A stretch of DNA of 64,000 bases from positions 2,316,654-2,380,653 of the forward strand of contig CM012955.1 in assembly GCA_000181795.3 (NCBI GenBank), written 5' to 3'. The position numbers were made by a program, and so were the translations under genes. Each line of letters opens with the position of its first letter. Position 1 is the first letter of the stretch. Positions 34,919 to 47,973 of the stretch are shown piece after piece. The notes under the pieces are model-generated. The model was not told where the DNA came from. It searched no databases and was given only the letters and a program-made list of their open reading frames with translations. This DNA comes from Trichinella spiralis (Eukaryota > Nematoda > Enoplea > Trichinellida > Trichinellidae).

Positions 34919-36301
34919 ATGGACTACTACAACATATTATCTTTCGACAACGATGCTGTATGTACCACCGAATTAGGTATGATGCACTACGAACGTAAAA
35001 ACGGATATTTTAGTGAAAGCAATTTAAATTTATGTTGAAATAACTTATCTGCACAAAACTAAACATCGACAACATTGTGACCGATTTCAGTTTTTCGTTT
35101 CTTTATCACTGTTATCGTACATGAATCACGTTCTTTTATTGCATAATTAATTATGGCAGTTTTTTTATTTTTTTCAAAATTGATTTTAAATTAAAAATAA
35201 CTGAATAATTTGTTATTTAAGTTATTGAATGTATTTAAAATATTGTGAAAAGCACTTATTAATTAAGGTTTGCTATTTAGTCCATATTATTAAATCATTG
35301 TTTCCTTTTTTGCAGAATGTTCGCCATATATAATGCTTAACGTTGACGAAAACATGTTTCGTCAGTTTAGTCCAAGAAAGATATTTCCATTTAATCAACT
35401 GCCTGTGAACAGTTTAGATTTTAGTCAAGATGGATCCGTGCTGGCGACGGGTTCGGACGACGATTCCATCTACTTATATGACTGTTGCTTAGGAATCAAA
35501 AAGGGATTAGTGAGTTGTAAAAAATATGGCGTTGATCACGTTCGTTATTTTCCTCTCAGTACAGCTGTAGTTCATGCTTCGACGAAAGTAGATGATAGTG
35601 TACGTTATTTGTCGCTTGAAGAAAACAACTATATTCGTTATTTTACGGGTCATACAAAAAAAGTGACCGCTTTATGTATGAATGGACACGATAATACTTT
35701 TCTTTCTTGTTCTGAAGACAAAAGTATTCGTTTATGGGATATCAGGTCATCAAACTGCCATGGTTACATAGAAACATGCGGAATACCTGTATCAAGTTAT
35801 GATCCTGGTGGTGAGCACTTCGCCATTGCTTGTAGTCCAGGTGATATAGCTTTGTATGATAGACGAGAATTTGATAAAGGAGCTTTTGCTGAATTTTCAT
35901 TGTACAACTCAGATCGGTCGACGGTATTTTATGACCTGAAATTTTCTCCAGATGGATCAACGATTCTCATTTCTGCTTATGGTGGAATGTTTTATCTGAT
36001 TGATGCTTATACGTACAGATTGATGTTCACGTTCACACTTCAGCCATTTATGCAAGGCTTCAATCCAGTACGTGTTGAAGCGACCTATACTCCAGATTCA
36101 GCTTTTGTTATCTGCGGATCACTGCATGGATGGCTGTATTGTTGGAACTGTAATACTGGTCAGTTAAGCTTTAGCTTACCAGTCGGAACCAAAAACGCTC
36201 ACGAAGAAGCTATTCGATGTGTTCGTTTTAATCACGCATATGCAGTTATTGCTACTGCTGGAGTAAAAACTGTTCTGTGGAGTCCGTTGAATTTTGGCTA
36301 G
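34919..36301 (+). CDS. WDR82: WDR82/Swd2, WD-repeat subunit of the SET1/COMPASS H3K4 methyltransferase
   Basis: Nuclear WD40 protein that tethers SET1 complexes to Ser5-phosphorylated RNA polymerase II and takes part in 3'-end/termination complexes. The family-matching part starts at the ATG 35333 and is a single exon of 322 residues (human 313). Matches: 'GSDDDSIYLYDC', 'KKYGVDHVRYFP', 'DDSVRYLSLEENNYIRYFTG', 'SEDKSIRLWDIRSSNCHG', 'FDKGAFAEF', 'FSPDGSTILIS', 'IDAYTYRLMFTF'. An upstream exon, 34919-34976, with a GTATGA donor joins in frame through the TTTTTTGCAG acceptor at 35315. This would add 25 residues N-terminally (total 347). If that exon is untranslated or belongs elsewhere, the CDS is 35333-36301; a tiny upstream ORF (35317-35340) then overlaps the start. 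Identity is firm; the 5' end is open. Confidence 0.93.
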
Positions 36302-39269
36302 AAATGTCGTTTTCTTTCAAAGCTACAATGTCAAGTTTATAAAATGCGCTCGTCATAAATCTGAAATTTCTCTTTTTATTTTCATTATTATTTTAAGTGT
36401 ATACGTTGTTCTGCCTAAATGGAAGTGTATTTAGTAATATGAATGGTAATTTCGGTCATTTTATTGTGATACTTATTTTTCCGTGATTTTACATTAAAGC
36501 TTCATCGAGACTTGTTTTATTGTACTTTTTCATTTTCATCATATTATTATGTGCTACATAGTTACTTCATACAGATACAAGGCATAGTAGTCATAAATGG
36601 TTTCTGAAGGTGTTGCTTTCCTTGTAAACAGAAACTAATTTCGTTGTCATGCATTAAAATACATATTCAACTCACTGCAAGCTACTTTTAAGCCACTGAA
36701 AAAATATGTTGTCCTTGACTTGACTTACGATATCTTACTGTAACGAAAATATTAAACATCATATAGGCTACTACATTTTGTTGTGAGAAATATACTGACT
36801 ACTGTATAAATTATCCAAAAGTTTCGTTCCTACTGTAATTAAATAAATGCAAGTTTGTTTGATAACTAACGCTTTTAAAGTTCTGATTGTTAAAATCAGA
36901 AACGTAGAGATTCACATAAAATTTCAAACTATCTTTTATCTGTTTAATATAGGTGGCGATAAAAACAGCTTATTGCTGCTCGATCTATCTGCATGCGTCA
37001 TTGCAAACTGAATAAATTCGCTATTAACAGTTATTTTCGGGCATTTTACGCTTTTAACAAATTTCATCTGTGTTAACTTTCACTTTTAACTGTTAACGTA
37101 ATTTGTTTTTTGCTTACACGTTTTCTATTAATAACTTGCTTTATGCTGCTGCTGAAATAGCAATTTCATAATAGAAACTTGTAATAATAACTCCAGTTGT
37201 TCTTCAGCTGGTATAAGACTAAAGCACTCTTTATTCTTGATAAGCTCATATTCCTGCGCAGAACTGAGGAAAAGAACGTATCCATTAGCACTTCTGATTG
37301 ACAGATCTTTCCGGTCAATGCTATAAAATTTTCAGTTTCAAACTAGCATGATTTATTGCAACCTTGCACCGCTGTAAATGTACAGAAAGTTCTCTCAAAA
37401 CTTTAGTTCTGTTTGTCAAAGTTTGGGTTCCTTAAGTATAATGTTTGCTTATGCCAGATACTATTATTCATCACTCGAAAAATTCATTTCTAATCAAAAA
37501 TAAATGATTTAAAATTATTTTTTTGTTTAAAAAACGCTTATCTGTTAATTTTGATACAACTTGAAAAAACATTAGCTTTTACGTGAAGTTAACTGAAATG
37601 TTTGTTTAAATGTCAGTTTTTACCAACAACCGTTAGCTGCTGTTAAATAGAAGGTTAAAACAGTAAACTGCTTAGAACAGCAGATTTTCATCAGGTTTTT
37701 CTGGCAAAACACATTTCATTAACAAATCTGTGTTTTATTAAAATTGGTTTGCAAATTTATTATTTTCACCAATGATGACAGTGTTGCTTTTTGTCTAAAA
37801 CAGTAATAAATTATTCAATGAATCTACTTTATGAAGAACGAAACTGTTCAAAATGAAAGGCGTGGGTGTTCATTTGAGTGATCTTTCGTAATGAAAGACT
37901 GATCACTTATTTCTTCTCATACGCTTTTCAAATTCATAAGAAATAAAGTTTTGCATTTTAAAACATATTTCAGGGCGATTAGTGTAAATTACTCCTTTAG
38001 CCGCCTAATTAAAGTGAGCTAGTGTTTTGATTTTATAAATGTGCAACTTGCATTAATATTGGCAGGTTGATACCGTCATATAATAACAATCTACTGGCAA
38101 TAAACGCATTTAAAAATAATGAACTTCGGTGTTCAAATATAACAGGATGGATTGTCGGTCTATTGAATAACATCAAATCACATACCTAATGTTGATCAAT
38201 GTTGTGGGCGATGTGCATCGTCACCAACTGCTGGCCTAATTCCAGTAAAGAATAAATAAATCGGTACCCAGTGCAAGCATTTAAAATAAGTTTCACGTTA
38301 ATTTACATATCACACACTGGTCAACTGAACGGTATCTTATTGATTTTCAAGTATTACATTATTCACAAAATCCCTTTACAGTACATAATTGTACTGCCTT
38401 TAAAGGGAAAAGACAGATAAGAGTATATAAAAATACGACAAATGTTAAAGTTCTGTGTATATTTCAGAATTCAACAAAACTAATCTCTACCTCTTTGCAT
38501 ACTGATGAATCAACTTTTATCAGAAGAAATTTTTGCCTACATGGCTCTTGTTTCACGAACTAAAATTATTTAATGCTATCTTAAACGAATTTTCATTTAA
38601 TTTTCGTTATCAATTTGATTCTGACATCTGTATTTATTTTAATATAAACGCAAGTTGATAAATATTTTCGATAAACAAATTTCTTATTTCCGACAAGCGT
38701 GAAAATTAAGTATTAATGAAAATGCAAGGATCAGCTATAAAATATAATCATGCTAATTATTATAAATTATCAGAATTATTTTTATTTTATTATGCTTAAA
38801 AAATTTTACTTGAATTCTCATTAACTGAGTTATAAAGGCAAAATGTGCTTAAAATCTATTCCAGATTAAGTGCTGCTTTATTGCTGCACGTACATAGTTG
38901 TTTCCATAATATCTCAATTTAGGTATACTTATCATATGATGAAAGTATTCGTGTGAGAATCAGCACTGATGTAATGTTATGATAGATTTAAATTTTTGCT
39001 AACGACTTGATAAGTGACGTAGATTTTGTCTTGTTTACAAGTAATAGATTTCCCGATTGCTGTTTGCATGATAAAACAAGTTGCGAAATTGGAAAGTGAA
39101 ATGTTTGCGGAATGTCATCGTTTGCTTAGCTAACATTTTTTTGCTCTTATCTTTGGAAAAAACATAGTATTTAATTGATTTTAGTGGTGCCTTATTATTC
39201 AGTTCCGTCGTATATTGTTAATATAGAAGTTCAACATAGTGGTATATATTACCCGTGTGAAGAATTGAA
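36302..39269. other. Intergenic, no supported gene
   Basis: About 3 kb of AT-rich sequence with stops in all frames at short distance. Nothing recognised. Confidence 0.5.
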
Positions 39270-40665
39270 ATGAAAAATGAAAATTTTGTTGAAAATTCGT
39301 CGTTTAAAAGTCGTTCGATAACTTCAACAAGGATAAGCGTTTCAGCAAATTTAAAGAAAGGATATACAAAATGCAGACTAAGCGAGAAAAAAAATAGCTT
39401 GCCTATGGGAAAGTCCAATTTACGGCAGCATCGATCTAAGAAAATGTTGCTTGATCAGCTTAGTCGACATTTTCACCGTTTTGATATAATTCATTCTTGG
39501 AATGAAAATTTTCATCCACTTCAACCAAATCAAAGTTTTCTATGGAATCAAGATACCGCAATGCATTTGGTAAATGTTTTTATTTGTGTATCTTTTTTTT
39601 AAATACTTAATGTTCTTTCATGTTACCCATATCTCATCACAACGTTTAATTTAAAATCAAAATTTTTATTCTTTATCATTTTATTGCTTTGAAAGTATTT
39701 AAATTACAAGTGCTATAAATAACGTTGCTTTTGCTGTACCAAGAAGTACATTTGTACCATTTTGAGTAAATTTATGCTATTCTGAAAATTACTTTTTTCA
39801 TTATTTTGTAATTTGTATAAAATTATTTTAGCATGCCAGATTATGAAATCATTTCATCATCCATACATTTTAAATAGAATTTTCAATTTTGAGTCCGTAC
39901 ATGCATACATATGTATGTATGTGTATTTGTATGTATGTATGCATGCATGTAAGTCGGCTGCACGGAATAAAAGTAAAAATTGCTATCCTTAAGTGTTTAG
40001 TTCATTGCATCCGTGAACGTGAATCCACGTTTACTTTTTATATTTAAATTTCTTTTTAACGGTTTAATTTTATTTTTTTATAATTTTGATAGAGAATATT
40101 TCAGAACGAGCAAGCAGTATCCAGAAATATGTTGCTGAGTCAGTATTTGGGAAAACTGACACTGCTAGTTTCTAGAATTGGAAACAAAGGAAATGTGGAA
40201 CAATGCAATGGGTCTAGTTGGATCTCAAAATGGACTGAGTGTAACGAAAAATATTTCCCATACAAAGAAGCTGAAGTACAACGTGAGCTCCTTTCAAATT
40301 ATGATAACTGTCGCTATAGCAGCTATAACAATCAGTTAGACGAGTTTAAAAATTATTCAAACGACTGCTTTAATTTTTCTTATACACCTGCCGTAAATTG
40401 TAATGATCACATTTCTCTGATCGATACTTTGGCACAAGACAATTATTCAACTGAATCAACTGACAATCTGGCAAATTTGAACAACGCGGAAGCAACTGCT
40501 TCCACAGACAATGCCGTCTTATCTGTTTCTAATGCTGAACAGTCATTGATTGAAGATATATCATTAGTAGATTTGTTTTTCGGCGAACCAATGCAGAGTA
40601 CAGAAACATTTTTCAATGAAAGTGGTCTATCCAGTGAAAATCAGTTTGATTTTTCAACATTGTAA
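39270..40665 (+). CDS. Unrecognised protein upstream of PRIM2
   Basis: Two exons: 39270-39569 and 40093-40665, phase 0, 290 residues. An acceptor at 40104 would also keep frame and remove four residues. The start is the ATG at 39270. The N-terminal 75 residues are basic and Ser/Lys-rich ('KSNLRQHRSKKMLLDQLSRH'). The middle has aromatic residues ('WNENFHPLQPNQSFLWNQD'), and the C-terminal 150 residues are Asn/Ser/acidic and probably disordered, ending FDFSTL. No signal peptide, membrane segment or known domain. PRIM2 starts 411 bp after the stop on the same strand, so the two may be co-transcribed. Confidence 0.6.
39900..39952. repeat. Degenerate ATGT/ATGC microsatellite
   Basis: Repeated ATGT and GCAT tetranucleotides within the intron of the gene upstream of PRIM2. 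Confidence 0.8.
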
Positions 40666-41075
40666 TGTTTCGTAAAATCAAAGTTATATTAAAATGAAAG
40701 CATTACCAAATTTAACGTATACATTGAAGAATTACAACGAAAAGTGTTAAAGAGTATAAACATTCTTTAATGAAATTTTTAAAATTATTATCTTATTTAA
40801 AAATAAACCGTACAATATAAGAAGCTTTACATTACTGCCAATATTTGAGCATAAAGCAAACGGAACGTTGAGACATAAAATATAGCACAACTTTTTTTAA
40901 CTTTTATATTTATTATTCAAATCAAATTTTATTAAATTTCACACATTTTTAAATATTTAATACTTATAAATTTTTAGCTTAACCATTTTGTAAAATAATA
41001 AAGTGTTTTATACCTGCACATCATATACTTTCAGTAATAATGCAGTTGTAATTTAAAATATTTTATAATTTTAGT
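40666..41075. promoter_or_regulatory. Short spacer ending in an acceptor-like site before PRIM2
   Basis: 410 bp of AT-rich sequence between two same-strand genes. It ends with ATAATTTTAG (AG at 41073-41074) one base before the PRIM2 ATG. With no donor-bearing upstream exon evident, this fits an SL trans-splice acceptor of a downstream cistron, but a 5'-UTR intron is also possible. Confidence 0.4.
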
Positions 41076-43173
41076 ATGTTAAATATAGAAATTGATAATT
41101 CACCAACAATATTACGACAGAATAGGAGGAAATTGTACAACTGCTTAAACTTTAATAAAGAATTTCAGCACAATTTGCAGATTTATCGTCAACTGCCTAA
41201 TCTCAGTATTCCATTAGAAAAGATTTTCGATTTGGCTATTAAAAGAAATGACGGTAAAAAGTCATGAATACTGTGTTTTGTTTTTTTACAAGTTACTTAA
41301 ATTTAAGCATTTTAGTTCTCATTGCTGTAGATACAGTGACATCAGAGGGTTTTGAAAATGCAGATATTCTTTCACGGAAGTTAGATTTTCATTTGAAAGA
41401 TCTGCATTTTGGAATTGCAGTTCATGGCGTAATACAGTTACATATATATTGATCACCTGATGTTATTGAAATTTTTACTTTTTAATTTCAACAAATGTCA
41501 ATAATATCACATTTTTATTATATACGTTTCTTTTTACATTATTGAAAATATTGTATATTTTTAGACTGATCTAACTAATCGTTCATCAGAACATGTACTG
41601 AATCAACGACTTGATGATGTTTTTTCACATTTTGCTTTGATGATTGCATATGCAGATGAGTAATTTTTGAGTGATTTTTTAAAATTTAATATGAACCTTT
41701 AATTTTAGTGTTGAGTCTTGTATCTGGTTTCAGAAAGCCGAAATTTCCTTATTCCGTTACAGATTTGAACTTGAAAATGAATTAAGCATTAAAAGATTCT
41801 TGCAGTGCAACGACATAGCTTACAGCGTTGTATCGAGAGAAATTGAATCCGGATTTCACTATCTCAAATATAAATCTTGCAAAGTGCGAAAAGAGAAAAT
41901 TTATGGAGTAGATTCCAAAAATGAAATTACGGATGAAAAGTTTTACCAGGTTATTTATTTATGATTTTGATTTTATTTATTCTCATTGCATATTTTGCAT
42001 TCAGACTGTTTTGTAGGTGACGTTTAAGGATGCATTAACTTTGATTAAATGCCGAGAAGTTATTTTAAACAGAGGATCAGCATTTGTAAGATGGACAGAC
42101 TTTAAAGTTATTGTTTCTGATAAATTTTTGTTAATTCTTCGGCAAAACTGCAAGGTATGTGGTCTTTCAATGAACTGTTTGTTCCATGCATTACTTTATT
42201 TTTTGTGAAATGTTTAGAATATTGCAAAACTGATGCCCAGTTTATGTTGCGATGAAAGACTTTCAGTTCTGAAAAATTTATTCAATATGCGAAAATCTGT
42301 TAAACTATTATTACCCATTAATGTTTCAAATTTAGACGAGGTAAGCAACATAGTCTGTTTAAGTAATTATTTCGAATATTGACTGATTTATGAAAGTATG
42401 TATTTAGCTTTTGCTTTTGATAAAAATTTGATTTCATTTTAACAGTAATTTTTGTCTAGCTCTCTGTCATTTCATTTCCTCCGTGCATGCGAAGAATGTA
42501 TGAATGTTTAGTTCATAAACGACATTTATCGAACAACGGACGAATGCAAATTATGTTATTTTTGAAACATATTGGTATGTCTGTAGAAAATGCTCTCAAA
42601 TTCTGGTTGCAATTCACTAGTTCAAAAAATGAAATGTATAGGGTAAGGTCGATGTGATACGAAAGAAATGTTTAATATTAAATTCTTTTTCAGGAAGAAG
42701 TTAATTACACATTGTTACGTTTATATGGAAAAGCAGGAAGTAGTACGAATTACTGTGCTTATTACTGTAAAACGTTAATTAATAAACAGTATAGGCATTC
42801 TGTATTGGATTGCGGTATGAATAAGCAAATTTTCAGAATAAATGATAAAAAGCAAAATAAATTTTCAGGCTGTCCATTCAGTGCTTGCAATTTTAGTTCT
42901 CTACAAACGATGCTCAACCAGTGGAACGTTTCTGCAAGTAGCCAAGAAAAGGTAATTCAAATTTTAAAGCATTTCATCGATTTCATTTATTCTATTTATA
43001 AATACTTTTTTCAGATTTTGAAATGTTTTTCTGAAAAAAAGCCAAATGAAGCTTGTAGATTATTTTTTGCACATTCACATGGTCATGATTTGGAGAATCT
43101 CTCTGTACCAGTGATTCTTCATCCGAATCAATATTTTTTTGAAAGCCAAAATTATCATAAAATGAATAAGTGA
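41076..43173 (+). CDS. PRIM2: DNA primase large subunit (4Fe-4S)
   Basis: Regulatory subunit of DNA polymerase alpha-primase, needed to start RNA primers in replication. Nine exons: 41076-41253, 41316-41428, 41565-41659, 41709-41949, 42017-42154, 42218-42340, 42460-42642, 42694-42951 and 43015-43173; 495 residues (human 509), with phases that sum exactly. The N-terminal half shows 'IFDLAIKRN', 'AEISLFRYRFELE' and 'VTFKDALTLIKCREVIL'. The C-terminal iron-sulfur domain has 'SFPPCMRRMYECLV', 'NNGRMQIMLFLKHIGMSVE', 'SGCPFSACNF' and 'HPNQYFFES'. All four predicted cluster ligands are present: C305, C382, C417 and C457. The short introns (49-136 bp) are typical of this window. Identification is firm. 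Confidence 0.96.
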
Positions 43174-44366
43174 ACATTACGAAAGAACCTTTGTGAACAG
43201 ACGACGAAAGGACAGTGGAGTGTACTTGATTTTCAGACGAGCATCTGTTTTCGTGACATTAATTTTTTTTGTTTCGGTTATTATCAATTAATTAATTAAT
43301 ATAAATAAAATAGACTTGAAATACAATAATAATTGTATATTTTACGTTGACAGTGCTTTTTTCTTACTTAATTGCAAAATATCATTTACACAGTTGGAGA
43401 AAGGTCTAATTTTCTGAAGATTCATTCATCCATTCAGTATTACTAATATACTATTTATTATAAGTAATATCACATGCAACAGCTCGTAGTATCTATCGTC
43501 CGCTGTTTGTTATGCTTAATTTAAGAAAGAGTACTCTATACATATGGCTGCCTGGATAATCCGATAATTAAACAAACAACTTCCCCAGAAAAAGATAACT
43601 AATCAATCATTTGATTAAGTTGACGATTGCAAAAGATTCCTGAAACGATGAAAAAACCTACAACAATATTTATTATTATACTGAAATAAAAAAAGCATCT
43701 GTTGAATATCTTTACTAAATTGATGGATGATATTAGTAAAAAAAAGCACTTTCCACCACAAAAATCGATTATCAAAAAATTTTTCAAAGGTTCATTCTAC
43801 TTCAAATGGGTATAAAATAAGCCGCTAAAATTCAAAATAGCAACGCACTGCACTGGGTTCTAGAAGAATAATAGAAAAGTCCTCAGACACATTCCAGCTG
43901 TACAGTCAGTTGGAAAGAATAAAACTGAAAATAGCAGCTCATCAATAAATACCATTTCACAGAAAAGAAAAAACCATTTCGAACTCACAGACACACGCAC
44001 ACATACAGCTTGCACGTTTGTGCTTTTCCTAGGAAAGTAACAGTGACAAACAGTGTTTTGTTGATCACTGTTAAAATGGAAAAGCATTTCACAACAAACA
44101 GTACATGCATGCATGCTTGGATGTAATGAAATTAACTGCAGTTCAGTTAACAGCTAAATTAAATGGATAAACTAAAATGGATAAATAATTCCAGAAAAAG
44201 CTAAATATTATTTGAGAAAATCACGCGAGTATATTATATTATATTATTACGCATCATCAAAAAACAATATAATGCGTAAAAAAATAATCTAACTGAATTT
44301 CGTATGATGCAGGTTAATTGCTAATCAATCAACGACGTCGGTGTACGAACCCAACGCCGTCTCAGT
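43174..44366. other. Intergenic between convergent PRIM2 and pyruvate kinase genes
   Basis: About 1.2 kb. AT-rich, with AATAAA at about 43305 as a possible PRIM2 poly(A) signal. Nothing else recognised. Confidence 0.5.
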
Positions 44367-47300
44367 TCAGTCACGGGAAGCTTCAATCACGCGCATGGTG
44401 TTAGTAAAGCCGGCCCCTTGACGCCATCCAGTGACCACAACAAGCATATCTCCGCCATGAATGAAGCCGCGCTCCTTTCCTGCCTTGATACCAAATGTAA
44501 TACGCTTATCAACATCCGTTGGCCAATCAGCATCACGAGGCTCTAAAAAATGAAAAAAACCCATCAACCAATGCAAAACAACACACACACACACACAATT
44601 CAAGCACAATAATCGTGCAACGAATGTTCGCGTGCATGAAACGTGCGAATGTAACTAACAACCAATATTTACAAAAGGAAGAAATAACCAAATAGTAATT
44701 TTATACTGGCAAAAATACGTTTAAAGAAATACATACAATACATTCAGTTGATATCAAACAACAATTTTAAAACATCTACATGTATTACCAAGCATCATGC
44801 ATGGCAGTATTCCGTAATGTAAGTGTAGACTTTTGGCAACTTGCCAATCTCGCACAACCGACAGAACAATACAAGGAGGTCGATATTTGGACACCAACGT
44901 GGCCGTTCTGTAAAAAAAAGAAAAAAACAAGACACTACATTTAAAAAAAGAAAAACATCAGATTCGAAATAAACAATAATATTAGAAGCAAAATGAATGA
45001 TGATGTATGATGATAACGAACGAATGAAAAATAAGAAAACGCACAAGCGAGTCAATCGATTGAGAACGGCCCAAAACTGCTACTACTACCACTACTACTA
45101 TTACTACTACAACGACTAATAATAATAATAATAATAATAATAATAAGCATAACATCCAGTGCCAATCGAGTTATTAATAATCATCATCACTAAGATACAC
45201 AATTAGTGCAGTTATTTGAAGAATATACGAAAATAATAAACAAGATGGAAAATAACACGCAATTTGCGTACGATCAAATAGAATTGGATTAATTCCATAA
45301 AACAAGTGCAACTGTCGGCAGTAGATGGGATTACGTGTTACAGCCAAAATTGGGCACATCGGACGATATTGAGACATCAGCTCAGCAGATCTGAAATAGC
45401 CACACTCTGAAAGTAACAATGGACACTTTTTCTGAAAAAAAAGAACAAATCCTTCCCCTAAGAATCGGAACACAACAATTCCAACCAAGTTCCTGTTTCA
45501 TCAGGAAAGCTTTTTTTAAAAAATTATTTGAGCAACAAGAGGAAGATTAAACGGAGAGGAAAATTTTTTTCGTTTCAACCTAGTATAGTATACTGAAGAT
45601 GAAACGTTTCTGTTCACAAGTTCAGCAAGCTCAACTTGTATAATCTGTTCTATGAATAATACATAAATCTGGTAATGACAGAAAATGGAAATCCAATTCT
45701 TCTGTTCTGCAACAATCAACAAACAGCATTGTGCGTTTTTCTCTACATATATTAAAAATTAGGGTAACAGAAAAAAAGTGTAAAATGAACAAAACAAAGT
45801 TTCCCGATGAATTTTTTTAAAAAATTCTGAAAATTTAATATTGAAATCAAAAATAATAAAAAGAAAATCCATTACCGTCCGGTGGTAGTGACGAGAATTA
45901 TTGCGACTGCATTGCAACTAACGGCTGCGGATGTGGCTGCAATAGCGATAGTGTGAGCCGCATCTGTCGGTCTAGGTGTGATCATCAGCAATTCGTTAAA
46001 AAAGCTATTATGATAATGGGCCGCTTCAGCCTGACGACAAATCTAAAAATTAAAACAAAGAATATATTTTTATATTGAAAGCACTTTCAAGTAAGTTGCG
46101 AAATAAAATTGTACTTCGTGCATAATTTGTAACGCTTCCAAAGGATACTGGCCTTTGGCCGTTTCTCCAGAAAGCATGACACAATCGGCTCCATCCAGTA
46201 CAGCATTAGCAATATCACTGCTCTCAGCTCGAGTTGGTCGTGGTTTGCTGATCATCGACTCCAACATCTGTGTAGCGCATATGACCGGCTTGCCGGCAAC
46301 TTTACATTTAGCAATGATCGCTTTTTGGGCAATGAAAACTTGCTCGGGCGGAATTTCTATACCCAAATCACCACGCGCAACCATAATTCCATCCGCAGCT
46401 TCAATGATCTCATCCACACTACAATTAAAATTATAATTCAACAATCATTAGAAAAAAGGAACACAAAAAAAATTCTTCTCACTTTGTTACACCTTCGTGA
46501 TTTTCGATTTTTGCCACAATCTTGATGTGCTTGCCTTCTTCGCCCAAAACTTTACGCAACACTCGAACTCCTTCGGCGTTACGAATGAACGATGCAAATA
46601 CCATATCCACCTTAAGATTACTTAATTAATTAATTAATTAAAATGAATAGTGAAATTCATTACATTATTCTTGACGGCAAATTGCAAATCTCGAATGTCT
46701 TTATCCGATACGGCTGGTAAATCTACTTTCGCACCAGGAAGGTTGACACCTTTGCGACTTCCCAACTTTCCTCCATTCTCAACTACACAAGTCAAACTGT
46801 CTGCACCTGTTGTTTAAAAATAAAAATTGAACAATAAAATTAATCATAATGTGAAAATGATAATGCATAAAAATGATGCATTATTCATGTTTACCAATTT
46901 CGCGAACACGCAAACAGATCAAACCATCGTCAATGAAAACGCGCATATCCTTTTTCAATACTTTTCCAATGTTTTTGTAATCGACATATATAATCTTTTC
47001 CGTGCAACACATTTGATATTTTTCGTCAGTTGTCAATATGATCTCATCACCTCTGCGCAAGTCGACTTCGGTTTCAGCGCCCTAAACAAAAAATATCCAT
47101 TCAATGAAGTGATGAAGAAAATTAAACTTTTTCTAAATTCAAGTATAAAAATTGACCGAAAAAAAAGAATCCATCAATCAATTACAACATACAGATTCAA
47201 AAACGCCAGTACGAATTTCTGGACCTTTAGTATCCAAAGCCAACGCGACCACTCTTGGCTCGTTGAAACAGCTGACTGCAGCGTGCAAGTTTTCAATCGT

Positions 47301-47938
47301 TTCCGCATGATACTTAAAATATTAAAATAAAAATTATCCAAAAAGATCGAGCGTTTGAAATTTTGTAACAGCAAAAGACGAAGCCGAAGAAATTGAAAAA
47401 ACTGCATCATCAAAAGATAGAAGGATCAATTTTGCAAAGAGGCAATTTTTCATCATTTTAAATTTCGAATCAAAAACAAATTTCCTCATTCCAACTATGA
47501 ACAACCAATCAACGAAGCCTAAATGAATGGAATAATTTGCGTAAAAATGCAGAACACAACACGACAGGCTTCATCAATTGTAAAAAGATTTCAATCAGAA
47601 TAACAAACAGTGAGCACATTTGCTCGAAGTGAAAAATTAATTCCTCTATTCATCTATGGATGCTTATCAAAAGCTGAAGTCTCGATTTTTTTCAATGCAC
47701 TGTCGGTCGACAAATAAAACTCTACCGCAGCTCATTAGCGCTCTGCTTATTTCCTCACGTTTGGCATTCGAAATATCGATTTTGAACAAAATCATTAACA
47801 GAAATGATGAACATTTCAATTCACCCATCATACATAACAAGAGATGAAAGAGAAGGTAGAAGGAAAAAGCAGAAAGAAGGAAAAGATAACTGAAAATTCA
47901 ATAACAAATCAAAAAAAAATATATATAATATTCACTTA

Positions 47939-47973
<35 letters not shown>

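Noticed and set aside
44795-45055. Minus-strand ORF in another frame across pyruvate kinase exon B
   Set aside because: A shadow frame: the frame fixed by exon phase gives the pyruvate-kinase-like sequence instead.
45063-45149. Repeat array considered as a CRISPR-like or satellite structure
   Set aside because: It is a simple trinucleotide microsatellite without spacers; the genome is eukaryotic.
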